Positions 25,589-35,173 of a DNA stretch of 64,000 nucleotides are shown here, piece after piece. Numbering within the stretch: position 1 is the first letter of the stretch; each line of letters opens with the position of its first letter. The DNA is taken from assembly GCF_030295935.1 (NCBI RefSeq), contig NZ_AP027362.1, forward strand, positions 2,480,001 through 2,544,000, read 5' to 3'. The translations under genes were made by a program, and so were the position numbers. The notes under the pieces are model-generated. The model was given only the letters and a program-made list of their open reading frames with translations, was not told the origin of the DNA and did not search any database. This DNA comes from Thalassotalea piscium (GTDB taxonomy: Bacteria > Pseudomonadota > Gammaproteobacteria > Enterobacterales > Alteromonadaceae).

Positions 25589-28275
25589 TACGACACCTCC
25601 TCAGAGCTGACCGCCATTTCTATTGTTTCATTTAAAAAATCAATATATTTCTGATAAGGTGATTCATCGTAATTTTTACCTAGCTCTTGTATACGTTTTA
25701 GAGCTAATCTAACAGTCACTAAATGTGATCTTTTGATAAACATTGGAAGGTTGGGGTTTCTACAAGCTTCAACATCTGGTTTGACATAAACAACAGTGCC
25801 GTTGTAGTTTCCTTCTTCAAAATCACCATTGATACAACCTAAGCAAAACTTAGGTTCAGCTTTATGCCGCTGAGGTATACCACCCTCTGAGCACTTAGCG
25901 TTGGCAAACGTACCTTTTCGCAACACGCACGTATTCCAAGGATTAACTTTAATATCAATTATTCTGTTATTCGAAACCATGTTTGCTAATTTTTCATACT
26001 CTTCTAATGTATTAACCTTGGTAATAGCAACAGCTTTATTTATGAACCGATCAAACATACCAGCATAATGTCTTCTTTCCTCATTAATGCTTTGGATTCT
26101 AGATCGCACAATGTGATTTATTGTTGTTCTCTTAGCTACCTGCATTATAGCCTTAGCTTCCTTACCCTTCAGATAGGCCATAAAAAATCGGTCATCAATG
26201 TGCTTGAAGTTTGCTCGGATAAACTTGCCTATATCGCCTTTATATCGTCTTAATACTGCTTCTGCCCATACATGTCTTAATGCATGTGGGGTTGCATTAA
26301 ATATACCTTCTTTAATCTCGTCTATTATTGCTCTTGTATCCGAATCGCTGATATTGACATGATTTATTTTAATGTATTCCAAAGTTTCTTGAGATAAGCG
26401 GCTTTCTAAAATTTCAACTGCAATCTCATCAAGTTCACCATTGGCATAAAGTCTAATAGTTTCGGCAACACGTAAGTGTTTCTGACCGATTTTATAACTG
26501 CGAGCAATTAGCTGTAAGACCTGATTATCTTTTCTGAGTTTGTCTCTAAGCTCTATAAGTCCCTCGACTACAGGACTATTCAAATCATATTTATCTGTCA
26601 AATACTGCCTTCTTTTTAATTCTACTAAATTGCCATCGGTATCTTTAACAGTTAGTAATTCAAGCTCATCTAAATCCAAAAATGTTTCGTATTTTTCAGG
26701 AAATCTTACCCAATGCCTCGCTACCATACCGCGAACATGACTCCCAATTAGCGTAGTGTCTCCAAATTTAGCTGAAGTCAACGCAAAACCATTGTCATTT
26801 TCCTCTGTAAAAACAGACAATTGCCTAATAAGAATTGCAGTGGATAACGTTATCTCTCTTTCCAGTAATGTTTCACCATTTGTCTTTGGCGAAATCCATT
26901 TAATGTAAAATCGAAACGGTGAATAAACGGCATCTGAAATATCTTTATTAACAGTAGATTTTAACGATGATTCAGGAAACCCGTATTCACTTGCTCGCCA
27001 GCCCGTATAAGCTACCAGAGCCGTTACACCAGCAGCTTCAACATCCCTGAAAAAACTCCCCATTTTGGCATTAGTTCTATCACGAAATAGATCTAAGTAT
27101 TCGTCCAGAAGTACTTTCGTTTTCTCTAAATTTAAAATTTGTTCGCTTAAAGCATCGTCACAATAATCATCGAAATCTTGTAATGTAAAGTCGATCCTGA
27201 AGCCTGCGTTATCACTATTAATACACGCAGCGTATTCTGACAGTATATGCTCTCTTTTTTTAAGCTGACCATCATAAAAGCGAGCATACATCAGTGATCT
27301 CACGAATTCATAAGAGTCAAAACGAGTTTCGTCCAGTTTTAACTCTGATATTATTTGATTAAGTTTATATATGTTAAACGCATGATACTTAACTACTATT
27401 TGGTTATATTTATTAGCAATTAAATTGCAGAGTTGCTCTTTATTTTCACTAAATAAGGCATCCCACTTGTATTGATTTCCGTTCTCTACTAAATCGAATC
27501 CTAGTTCAATAACAGCACTACGAAGAGCTGTAGCAAAAACAATATGTTGCTCAAAGAAGCTTGCACAATAATCAACATAATGTTTACCCACATCCAAAGT
27601 TAAAAAGTCAAATGTTCCGCCTTTTTTATAATCTGCCAAAGTCATATCTATTTGCGCTAAGCACGCTGTATTAAACGCTTTGTTTATATCATCCTCTTGG
27701 ATATTAGGAACAACGCCTTCTACGCCGTGAAGGCGCAAAGTTCTTGTAATACTCAATAAGTTAAACATTTTAAATCGAGAAGCATAAGCTGGAGATGACA
27801 GGCGTCTAACAAAGGTCCCGTCAATAAAATCGTGAGTAAGAGCCAAACTAAAAAAATCCTCTATCTTAGTTTCATCTAACGAGTCGATGTTATTTTCCCG
27901 CAGAAATGCAAAAAGCACTTTTAACATTTGTAAATACCAAACACCTGCATAATCCACCGAGTTATTATGTCTTTGTTGTAAAAAAAGCCACTTGGCAAAG
28001 TCGATAATCTTCAAATTAATGAACTCTTCAACTTCAAACTCAATTCTAATACTTGATTTGAAATTTAAAGTTTCATTATTGAAGTCTTCAAAATATAACG
28101 TTGCATACCAATTTTCCACTTTTGTATTATTTGAAGAAAAAGGAATTACCCATTTATGACTTTCAAAGGAAGCATGTCCGTTAGGATCAATTAAACGGAG
28201 CATGTCATTACAATGCTCTAAGAACCTAGATTTAGAATTATTAATGTAGCTAACTGAACTAACTAAATTTTTCAC
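25588..28275 (-). CDS. Large tyrosine-recombinase-like protein, third of the module
   Basis: This 895-residue protein has a long N-terminal region and a degenerate tyrosine-recombinase domain: ALVAYTGWRASEYGF with the first Arg, PHALRHVWAEAVLRRYKGD with the H-x-x-R box, and FKHIDDRFFMAYL with a possible His and Tyr. Downstream is a cysteine cluster (NTCVLRKGTFANAKCSEGG and KFCLGCINGDF) that looks like a zinc site, as in TnpB of Tn554. The start is a GTG directly after the stop of the previous gene (TAAGTG). It may correspond to GmtZ of Gamma-Mobile-Trio elements. Likely role: recombination of the element together with its neighbours. Confidence 0.7.
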   Translation of the reverse strand: MKNLVSSVSYINNSKSRFLEHCNDMLRLIDPNGHASFESHKWVIPFSSNNTKVENWYATLYFEDFNNETLNFKSSIRIEFEVEEFINLKIIDFAKWLFLQQRHNNSVDYAGVWYLQMLKVLFAFLRENNIDSLDETKIEDFFSLALTHDFIDGTFVRRLSSPAYASRFKMFNLLSITRTLRLHGVEGVVPNIQEDDINKAFNTACLAQIDMTLADYKKGGTFDFLTLDVGKHYVDYCASFFEQHIVFATALRSAVIELGFDLVENGNQYKWDALFSENKEQLCNLIANKYNQIVVKYHAFNIYKLNQIISELKLDETRFDSYEFVRSLMYARFYDGQLKKREHILSEYAACINSDNAGFRIDFTLQDFDDYCDDALSEQILNLEKTKVLLDEYLDLFRDRTNAKMGSFFRDVEAAGVTALVAYTGWRASEYGFPESSLKSTVNKDISDAVYSPFRFYIKWISPKTNGETLLEREITLSTAILIRQLSVFTEENDNGFALTSAKFGDTTLIGSHVRGMVARHWVRFPEKYETFLDLDELELLTVKDTDGNLVELKRRQYLTDKYDLNSPVVEGLIELRDKLRKDNQVLQLIARSYKIGQKHLRVAETIRLYANGELDEIAVEILESRLSQETLEYIKINHVNISDSDTRAIIDEIKEGIFNATPHALRHVWAEAVLRRYKGDIGKFIRANFKHIDDRFFMAYLKGKEAKAIMQVAKRTTINHIVRSRIQSINEERRHYAGMFDRFINKAVAITKVNTLEEYEKLANMVSNNRIIDIKVNPWNTCVLRKGTFANAKCSEGGIPQRHKAEPKFCLGCINGDFEEGNYNGTVVYVKPDVEACRNPNLPMFIKRSHLVTVRLALKRIQELGKNYDESPYQKYIDFLNETIEMAVSSEEVS

Positions 28276-30603
28276 TTAGTAACTCCCAGTAAATGCGGTA
28301 AAAATGGGTGGTAGATCTTTTTTATACTTTTTATATAACTTCTGACCTTCTGCAACCGTTTCATTGCTAAACAATCTGTTAGATAAAACTGCTTCTATCC
28401 ATTCTGCCGTGGGTAACGCCTCTAGAAACAAGTACTCTGGTGCTCGTTCAAAGATTTTTTGATGACAGCGTTCTATTTCCCCTAAGTAGTGTAAAAACTT
28501 AAGAACAGTTTCCGGTGAATCAACAAGATAAATGTTATCAGGCAAACTATCTTCACTGTGTTTATTTGATACCAAGAAACCAAGGTCATTGACCTTGCCA
28601 TCACTTTTGCCAGTAACAACTTTTAATAGTGCCAAGGTATTATCTGCCTTTAATTTTAGGGTTTGTAATGCACTTTTTATTGTTGTGTTATATTCAGAAA
28701 CTTCTGACTTACTAGGCCTTAAGACATTTAAGGAAATATCATTCATTACAGTGCGAGTAATTTTTCCGCAGTTATCTATCCAAGTTTGATTGTCTTCGGT
28801 ACGATAATTAGTGCGCTCTGTTTCATTCGTATGAGAGTTGTAATTAGTAATTCGAGTTGGGTCAAAGTTATCTGATTGAGAGTGTACCTTTGAGTTCTTA
28901 ACTGCTTCCGAACTAAAGATACGAGTCACCGTTGGTGTTTCGCAGTTTAAAAGCCAGTTAGTATTTTTTCTCTCATAAGCCTCTTTTCGAATACCTTTCT
29001 CACATATAGCCACAACACATTCGATGAATACGGGTGAAACCTTTTCTTTTAATAACTGGGTATTTAGCACGTCACGAATATGAGATTTCCCTAAAAACTT
29101 GAAAAACAGCGAGATGCTTGTTGTTATTCCCATTTTGGATTGTAACGAACCATCGTTATCAATTAATTTGCTGTTGACTTTAAGGCTGTCAGTACGGTCA
29201 TTTAGAAAAGCAATTATTGAAGTACCTAGTACCGAATTTCCTTCAACTGCTTCTATTTCATGATAGCTTTTTGCGCGAGACTTGAAATAGTCTGATTCTA
29301 TTTGAGTAACTTCTCCTGTTTGTCTTTTAGAAAATCTAAAATCACTCAATTTTATTTTAAACAAATCATTATATGGTACCGTTTGATATGACATTAATAG
29401 CGCAAATAAGTAATTTTCCCCTTTAGAAATTGGGATCTTTCTTTTTTTTGCTTGCGAATATTCAACTAGCTCTTGAATAAAGTCCGGTGTAAATAAAAGT
29501 GAGCTTTCAGTTACCTGACGAAAAACTGTGACTCTTTTATTAGATATCTTTGTTGTTTGGGTTGCTATTTTTCCTGTATTCCAAAATTCGTCTTTAGCAT
29601 ACTGTTGTGCCTCTTCCACGCATTGAGAATATATTAGAGACTCTAAAGCTGTATTGATTATGCTATCGGCTTCGATACCAGTAAGAACATTTCTAAGTTT
29701 CTCAAAAAAATCTCTTTTATTAGTTAAAGTAGCAACTTTAAATGCTGCTTCATCTACTCGAAACTGCTTACTTTCGCGTCCGCCTTTATAATTATCTAAA
29801 TGAGGACGAATCAATTTCGCGGGAAAATATTTTGGTTGAACCCTCTTCTTATTAAACAGATCAATAAGCGCGTGTTTTGCCTTATTAATTTCAATTAATG
29901 CGCTGCTAATTGTAATTTGGAATGACCACATCAATAATTTTGGTGATTCAGCTCTTTTATATAGTTGCGCACCAACACCGATATCATCTCTTCTTAACCA
30001 AGAGTGAAAGCCAAAGTAATCAGTGAGTGTAGTTTGCACACTACCATCACTTACTGCGGGTTTGCTTTTTGATAGTAAATCTAAGTATCTATAATCATTG
30101 GTTGCAAGTAACTCGTTACCAAAAGGAACATAATTGAGCGCTTTGTTAATCAACCGTATTAATTCGATCATTCCTGTGCTTTGAGTCTTTACTCCATCGT
30201 TTTCAACCCGATAAGATTCAAAACACTTTAAGATATTTACACGATTAAATTGATCTATTTTTAGTACATTTAAATAAATCATAAACTTCGGAACTATATG
30301 AGATAATGTTTTACGATAGCCTTCAGTCCCCTCATCAAGAACAAATGTTATATAATTTGCAGCGTATAAAGCCGCAAATATCAATCGCTTCTCTTGTGAT
30401 TCTCCATCTTTGAGAATTATGATTTGCGACTTTGCCCCCTGATATTCGGGAACAATAAATCTATCCACATCAAATGGCTCAAAATCAACTGCTCTAACTG
30501 TTTTTTTGCTCGAAAATTCGGCCAGCATCTCAGCTTGTTGCTTTAATAAGCTAGCTTCAACGTTATCCATATGAGCACTCCAAGTATGATTTTTCTTGAT
30601 CAC
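28276..30603 (-). CDS. Large integrase-like protein, second of the module
   Basis: This 775-residue protein is predicted soluble. A segment with GENYLFALLMSYQTVPYNDL, KIKLSDFRF and ESDYFKSRAKSYHEIEAV resembles the first part of a phage-integrase catalytic domain, but I see no clear H-x-x-R box or tyrosine, so it may be non-catalytic. The C-terminal part includes HYLGEIERCHQKIF. It overlaps the first recombinase gene by 41 bases and abuts the third. Its place in the middle of the module points to a structural or targeting role in recombination. Identification is by context more than by motif. Confidence 0.55.
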   Translation of the reverse strand: MIKKNHTWSAHMDNVEASLLKQQAEMLAEFSSKKTVRAVDFEPFDVDRFIVPEYQGAKSQIIILKDGESQEKRLIFAALYAANYITFVLDEGTEGYRKTLSHIVPKFMIYLNVLKIDQFNRVNILKCFESYRVENDGVKTQSTGMIELIRLINKALNYVPFGNELLATNDYRYLDLLSKSKPAVSDGSVQTTLTDYFGFHSWLRRDDIGVGAQLYKRAESPKLLMWSFQITISSALIEINKAKHALIDLFNKKRVQPKYFPAKLIRPHLDNYKGGRESKQFRVDEAAFKVATLTNKRDFFEKLRNVLTGIEADSIINTALESLIYSQCVEEAQQYAKDEFWNTGKIATQTTKISNKRVTVFRQVTESSLLFTPDFIQELVEYSQAKKRKIPISKGENYLFALLMSYQTVPYNDLFKIKLSDFRFSKRQTGEVTQIESDYFKSRAKSYHEIEAVEGNSVLGTSIIAFLNDRTDSLKVNSKLIDNDGSLQSKMGITTSISLFFKFLGKSHIRDVLNTQLLKEKVSPVFIECVVAICEKGIRKEAYERKNTNWLLNCETPTVTRIFSSEAVKNSKVHSQSDNFDPTRITNYNSHTNETERTNYRTEDNQTWIDNCGKITRTVMNDISLNVLRPSKSEVSEYNTTIKSALQTLKLKADNTLALLKVVTGKSDGKVNDLGFLVSNKHSEDSLPDNIYLVDSPETVLKFLHYLGEIERCHQKIFERAPEYLFLEALPTAEWIEAVLSNRLFSNETVAEGQKLYKKYKKDLPPIFTAFTGSY

Positions 30604-31837
30604 GCTTTTCCTTAGCAGACCTTATGTATTTTCTTGTTGTTATTGGAGCATCTTTGCCCTGAGCTTCATGACCCAATAATTCTGCTACTAGCAAATATGG
30701 CCTAGATAAATGCGTAACACTTTCAAGCTCAAGCCCATCTTCCTCAATAGCATCATGGAACTTATCTGTACCATAAGAATGCCTGAGAATGTGGTATGAA
30801 TGTTTATCGTCCAGCATATGAAGATAATCTGGTAATAGTCCTTGCTGTTGTTTATCAATTACTAAGCCCTGCGTCTCACTAAAATCTCTAGAGCCTTGGT
30901 ATTCCTTAATCCCATGTACAACACCACTTTTAGGATCTGTTAACAACAAGCTATCCTCAGCACATTCGGGTCTTTCAGTCTCGTAATAAAGTTTAAATCG
31001 CAACATGACATCACGTGGAATATAAATCCATCTAGAAATGCCGCCAACACCACCTCTGCGGCCTTTAGTATATTTACCTTGAAGCCAATATTTGAACTCT
31101 TGCTTTTGTTTGTTAAAGGGCTTATTGAGTTTTGTTTCAATATCTATTTCCTTGCAAAACGATTTTATTCCTGAATATGATCGGCCACCAACTTTAAAAT
31201 CGCTTAGTAATAATCCCATATTTTCCTTTGTACGAAGGCCGCATTCTCCACCTGCACGCAAAATACATTCGACTCGCAGGCTTTTAGCATTTGCATAAAG
31301 TTCAGCTCGCATGCGTGGAGACAAATACTTAATAACATTTCTCCTTTTAGTATTATCCCTTGCAATAGATTTGTTTTCACTTTTGACACTGATCTCTTTA
31401 ATGTTGGTAAATCCATTGAAAGCTAAATAGTTGTAGTAATATATTAAGCCTGAGACAGCTTTTTCGATCATTTTCTCGCTGGTATTACGATCTAAAATCA
31501 ATACATTATTTATGTAATAATTGATTACTTCTTCAGGTAAGTTGTGGTGTGTAGTTAGCGAAATTGTAGATGAGTTTTCTGAATAACTTTCAAGCCATAA
31601 AAGAAACTTTCTCAACTCATAAAAGAATTCGGTAATTTTTTTCTTTGATAACGTTACTTTATTTAGCTCAGCGTCTTTAATTCGGCGCTTTCCAGACCCA
31701 TCGATCCATGTTAATTTGTATACTTGTCTATTTTTATAAAGCGAATGTAAATATAAGTTGGGTAGCAACAATGGAATACCATCAGAGTCACACATCATCT
31801 TTGTTTTATATTTTTCACTTTGAAAGTTATACATCAT
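30563..31837 (-). CDS. Tyrosine recombinase, first of the module (GmtY/TnpA-like)
   Basis: This 424-residue protein has an intact tyrosine-recombinase site: Arg in GGECGLRTKENMGLLLSDF, HILRHSYGTDKF with the His-x-x-Arg box, LLGHEAQGKDAPI with the second His, and the tyrosine in TTRKYI. It starts at an ATG 83 bases from the point where the broken dgt gene begins, so it sits at the very end of the element. The four genes run in the same direction with overlaps or no gaps, as in Tn554 and in Gamma-Mobile-Trio islands, whose trio is a recombinase, an integrase and a small protein. This module has one large gene more. Confidence 0.85.
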   Translation of the reverse strand: MMYNFQSEKYKTKMMCDSDGIPLLLPNLYLHSLYKNRQVYKLTWIDGSGKRRIKDAELNKVTLSKKKITEFFYELRKFLLWLESYSENSSTISLTTHHNLPEEVINYYINNVLILDRNTSEKMIEKAVSGLIYYYNYLAFNGFTNIKEISVKSENKSIARDNTKRRNVIKYLSPRMRAELYANAKSLRVECILRAGGECGLRTKENMGLLLSDFKVGGRSYSGIKSFCKEIDIETKLNKPFNKQKQEFKYWLQGKYTKGRRGGVGGISRWIYIPRDVMLRFKLYYETERPECAEDSLLLTDPKSGVVHGIKEYQGSRDFSETQGLVIDKQQQGLLPDYLHMLDDKHSYHILRHSYGTDKFHDAIEEDGLELESVTHLSRPYLLVAELLGHEAQGKDAPITTRKYIRSAKEKRDQEKSYLECSYG

Positions 31838-31920
31838 CTATTTCTCACACCACGTCTAATTACATACTAATTTATCTTTCAAACAATGGATACATTTTTA
31901 TATTTATTAGTGGGTGTCTG
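31838..31920. other. Junction between recombinase module and broken dgt gene
   Basis: These 83 bases separate the recombinase start codon from the first codons with dgt similarity. They are AT-rich and encode nothing recognisable. The outer end of the element and its crossover site should lie here, at or just before about 31921. The matching other end is not visible, so the exact attachment sequence cannot be defined. Confidence 0.5.
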
Positions 31921-32949
31921 TTTTCCTTTGGTCATGGTGGTGAAGTGGCGCTACATTTTATGATGCGCGATCACGGTGGCTTTGAAGGCAACGGTCAAAC
32001 CTTGCGTATTGTGTCTAATTTAGAGCCTTTTAGTGAAAGTAACGGGATGAATTTAGCCCGAAGAACCCTACTTGGCTTAATTAAATATCCCCAAACACTT
32101 GAGCAACTTACTGCCAAAAAAACACCAAATATTCCAACCTCGTTTCGACAATTAAAAGCCAATGACTGGCACCCGCCTAAGGGTATTTATCAAGATGACT
32201 TAGATACATTAAACTGGATATTAGCACCTTTATCTGAAAAGGATAAAGCCCAATTTCAACAAATTAATGTGCGCAAAACAGGCCATAACAAAACCATTTA
32301 TAAGTCGCTTGACTGTTCAATAATGGAATTAGCTGATGATATTGCCTACGGGATTCATGATTTGGAAGACGCCATTGTAACAGGCGTAGTAAGGCGAGAA
32401 GATTTTGAGCAACACGTTATTAATAAACTTCAACATTTAAATGATGAATGGCTACAGCAAATCAGTAATCATTTATCAAAACAACTCTTTAGCCAGAAAA
32501 CCTATCAGCAAAAAGAAGCGATTGGCGGTTTAGTTAATTACTTGATCACCGCTATTACACTCGTTGATTTAAATGAAACTGCAGGCACCAAATTTGAAGA
32601 GCCACTGTTACGTTACAATGCACAGCATCCAAAAGTTGCCCGACAAGCATTACAAATATTTAAAGACTTTGTTTTCGACTTTGTGATCAAACGCACTGAA
32701 ATTCAACATCATGAATACCGCGGCCAACAAATAGTAATGGAGTTATTTGAAGCGCTAGCTTCAGATCCTATGCGTTTATTACCTAATAATGCCCGTAACC
32801 GTTATCAACATGCGGTTGAAAATGGATTAAACAGTTACCGCGTTATTGCTGATTATGTATCAGGTATGACTGATGACTTTGCGACGAATCTTTATCAAAG
32901 TTTATTTGTGCCAAGTAATACTCGTAATCACCACGACTTACATATTTAA
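31921..32949 (+). pseudogene. dgt: dGTPase (dgt), 5' third missing
   Basis: Similarity to a dGTPase of the shorter (about 440-residue) subfamily starts abruptly at SFGHGGEVALHFMMRDHGGF and continues to the end (MELADDIAYGIHDLEDAI, and DYVSGMTDDFATNLY near the C-terminus). The region that should precede it, with the first histidine ligand and the HD pair, is absent; upstream in the same frame lie only low-complexity codons from the junction. The enzyme cannot be active in this form. The break coincides with the end of the recombinase module, so the element most likely inserted here or moved by recombination. The rest of the gene is not seen elsewhere in the window. Confidence 0.85.
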
Positions 32950-32959
32950 TAGCCCAAAA

Positions 32960-33022
32960 ATGCTTGATATTTACATGGGTGAAAGCGCCCAAAAAACACT
33001 ATTAACACAAGTAAGTAATCAT
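32960..33022 (+). pseudogene. Partial duplicate of the patatin gene start
   Basis: The first 17 codons (MLDIYMGESAQKTLLTQ) match the start of the intact patatin gene at 35174 (MLNIYVGKTARETLLTQ) in protein and DNA. Similarity stops at the glutamine, and the frame then continues with unrelated codons. The fragment lies 10 bases after the dgt stop. Two genes (33266 and 33770) lie between the fragment and the intact copy. Confidence 0.8.
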
Positions 33023-33112
33023 CAAATCCTCAGCCACAAGTATAGACGACAATTTTCAGCTCACCCCAGTATTTTGATGAAGTTGCGGATAATGCTATAT
33101 CCGTGATACGGT

Positions 33113-33148
33113 GTGTTTCATATTCAAATACTTTTGAATATGAAACAC
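33113..33148. other. Perfect 16-bp hairpin
   Basis: GTGTTTCATATTCAAA (33113-33128) is followed after four bases (TACT) by its exact complement (33133-33148). It lies just after the patatin-start fragment and before the secreted-protein gene. It is A/T-rich and has no T-run on either side, so it may be a recombination or regulator site rather than a terminator. Confidence 0.8.
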
Positions 33149-33265
33149 AATATGTAGTCAAGGATGATTATTGTGATGAGCAAATCAATAGATAGGCTTT
33201 TTAAATCATCATTAACGTCCTTGAATGATACATGTTAAATTAACTATTATTTAAGGATTAATAAT

Positions 33266-33634
33266 ATGAAAGCATTGAAAGTTGCCGTATTAGCATTTGC
33301 TAGCATAATAACATTATCATCAACCGCTCAAACGTTAAACACAAATGAACTTAGCGGTAAAGAGTTGCTTCAGGAGTTTAATTACAATTATCCTGAGTTA
33401 GCCAATGATGATAATTTTACAAAAATGGTTTACCACAACAAAATAACTGGAATTAAAGTTTTTCTCTCTAAAAATATGCCGTTATTAAAATTTAAAACGG
33501 TTGTCAAAGGTGGTGACATAACACCTCAATTTGCTGTTCAATGCGCTGATAATGAAGATGAAGTTTGTACAACAACAACAAAGAATGGGCGCGTAATAAA
33601 GCAGTCATGTGAATGTGTTGCTGGTGGAGAATAA
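33266..33634 (+). CDS. Exported hypothetical protein with C-terminal cysteines
   Basis: This 122-residue protein has a signal peptide (MKALKVAVLAFASIITLSS), a soluble middle part (GKELLQEFNYNYPELANDDN), and four cysteines near the end (QCADNEDEVCTTT and SCECVAGGE) that could form disulphides or bind metal. A good ribosome site (AAGGA) precedes the ATG. It is followed 135 bases later by a secreted metalloprotease gene in the same direction. I do not recognise the family. Confidence 0.6.
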   Translation: MKALKVAVLAFASIITLSSTAQTLNTNELSGKELLQEFNYNYPELANDDNFTKMVYHNKITGIKVFLSKNMPLLKFKTVVKGGDITPQFAVQCADNEDEVCTTTTKNGRVIKQSCECVAGGE

Positions 33635-33769
33635 AACATTTACACTTTCCCCTCCTATTGAACCCCTAGTAATTTAACAAAGCTTACTATCGGCTTAAAG
33701 TTGCATTAAAGAAATACAAATTATTTATTAGAACAAAATAACTAAATACATTCTAGACAAGGAATTCAT

Positions 33770-35152
33770 GTGAATAAAACATTTTTCTTTCCATTACTTT
33801 TTTCAGTCACAGCTTTAGCTACGGAGCAAGTTCCAAAATTAAGTGGAACCATTAATATATCTGTTAATTCAGGCACTATTGACGCCAATTTCCAACTTGA
33901 TAACATTCCCAAAATTAAAGACTACTTAATATTCTTAAATACAGGATTCAACATTCAATATTTTAGAAATGACAAAGATAAATTCAATTATGCATTTGAA
34001 AAATCTTATAATACTAATTTTTCATATGAGAGCTTTGGTTATTACTTTCCAGACAATACAGGTAAAAATAAATTTTTACCTGCTTCTATACAATTTAAAT
34101 ATACAGGAAAATTTCCAGTTATTGATAATATGGACAAAGCAAGTGATCGAGGAGACTGGAAGGGGAATATAGCTTTCAATGGAAAAACTATTCGAGCAGA
34201 CGGACTTCAAACCGCATGGTATCCCGTTTTATATGATATTGAAAAAGATAAGCGATATGACGCGGTAACTTATGACATTGAAGTTACTTGCATAGATTGT
34301 AAATCAATTTATGTAAATGGTAGTGATCCTATTTCAGCCACGCACGGAATATTTAAAAGAGAAGAGCTGACATCGGTCGCTTTGTTCGCAGGTGATTATG
34401 ATATTGATAAACAAAACAATAGTTATTACTTAAATTCAGGATTATCAAAGCAACAAATGTCTGAGTTAGGAAATATAACAGCTTCATTCAAACAGTATTA
34501 TCAATATAATCTGAATTTACCTTATGGTGAAAATGTTGTTTATATTCACACCACACCTACATCGAAAAAAGATTCTTGGATGTTTGTGACTTACCCATTA
34601 ATTGTAGCCATAAACCATGAAAAAAATGGGTTAAGTGGTTTAGTTGACCAAGATAAATCAGGTTGGTTTAAGCCTTATATTGCTCATGAATTAGCACATT
34701 ATTATTTTGGTACTTATCGTGTATTTAATTCAGAACTTGGTGACATGTTTTCAGAATCATTAGCAGAATATCTTTCATTAAAGTTAACAAAAAAATTAAT
34801 TGATGAAAAAGTTTACTTAGAAAACATAAATAAGAAACTAAGTAATTTAGCAGACAAAAACTTTGTCGCAATTAAAAATATTAAAAATAAATCTGATTAC
34901 AGTAACAGAAATCGTTATGTCTACACTTATGCTCCTATTGTTTGGTTAGCTATTGAAAAGGAAATAGGTGAGGAAAAAATGTGGCTATGGATCAATAAGA
35001 TGCTTACTGTTGAAACAGAATTCACCGATTATAAATTTATGATAAAAACATTAGCTGAAGTGTTAGACGATGATGAAAAATTGGCCTTCTTAGTTGAAAA
35101 TTATTTTGCAAATAAAGAAGCAATAAATCAAGCCAAAATTTTACTTAAATAA
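33770..35152 (+). CDS. Exported gluzincin (M1-like) metalloprotease
   Basis: This 460-residue protein has a short signal peptide and the active site HELAH-x18-E: H306, E307, H310 and E329, in HELAHYYFG followed by ELGDMFSES. This spacing is that of gluzincins such as M1 aminopeptidases. The N-terminal 290 residues are rich in beta-type sequence and include a CIDC pair. The start is a GTG preceded by AAGGAA. The peptide substrate is unknown. Together with the previous gene it forms a segment between two copies of the patatin gene start and probably arrived later. Confidence 0.75.
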   Translation: MNKTFFFPLLFSVTALATEQVPKLSGTINISVNSGTIDANFQLDNIPKIKDYLIFLNTGFNIQYFRNDKDKFNYAFEKSYNTNFSYESFGYYFPDNTGKNKFLPASIQFKYTGKFPVIDNMDKASDRGDWKGNIAFNGKTIRADGLQTAWYPVLYDIEKDKRYDAVTYDIEVTCIDCKSIYVNGSDPISATHGIFKREELTSVALFAGDYDIDKQNNSYYLNSGLSKQQMSELGNITASFKQYYQYNLNLPYGENVVYIHTTPTSKKDSWMFVTYPLIVAINHEKNGLSGLVDQDKSGWFKPYIAHELAHYYFGTYRVFNSELGDMFSESLAEYLSLKLTKKLIDEKVYLENINKKLSNLADKNFVAIKNIKNKSDYSNRNRYVYTYAPIVWLAIEKEIGEEKMWLWINKMLTVETEFTDYKFMIKTLAEVLDDDEKLAFLVENYFANKEAINQAKILLK

Positions 35153-35173
35153 ACAAGGTCCAACACTTAAACC

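Noticed and set aside
31708-31920. In-frame N-terminal extension of the broken dgt gene giving a 413-residue open frame
   Set aside because: The extension is low-complexity, AT-rich sequence without dGTPase motifs and overlaps the recombinase gene and junction; it is not part of the original gene.
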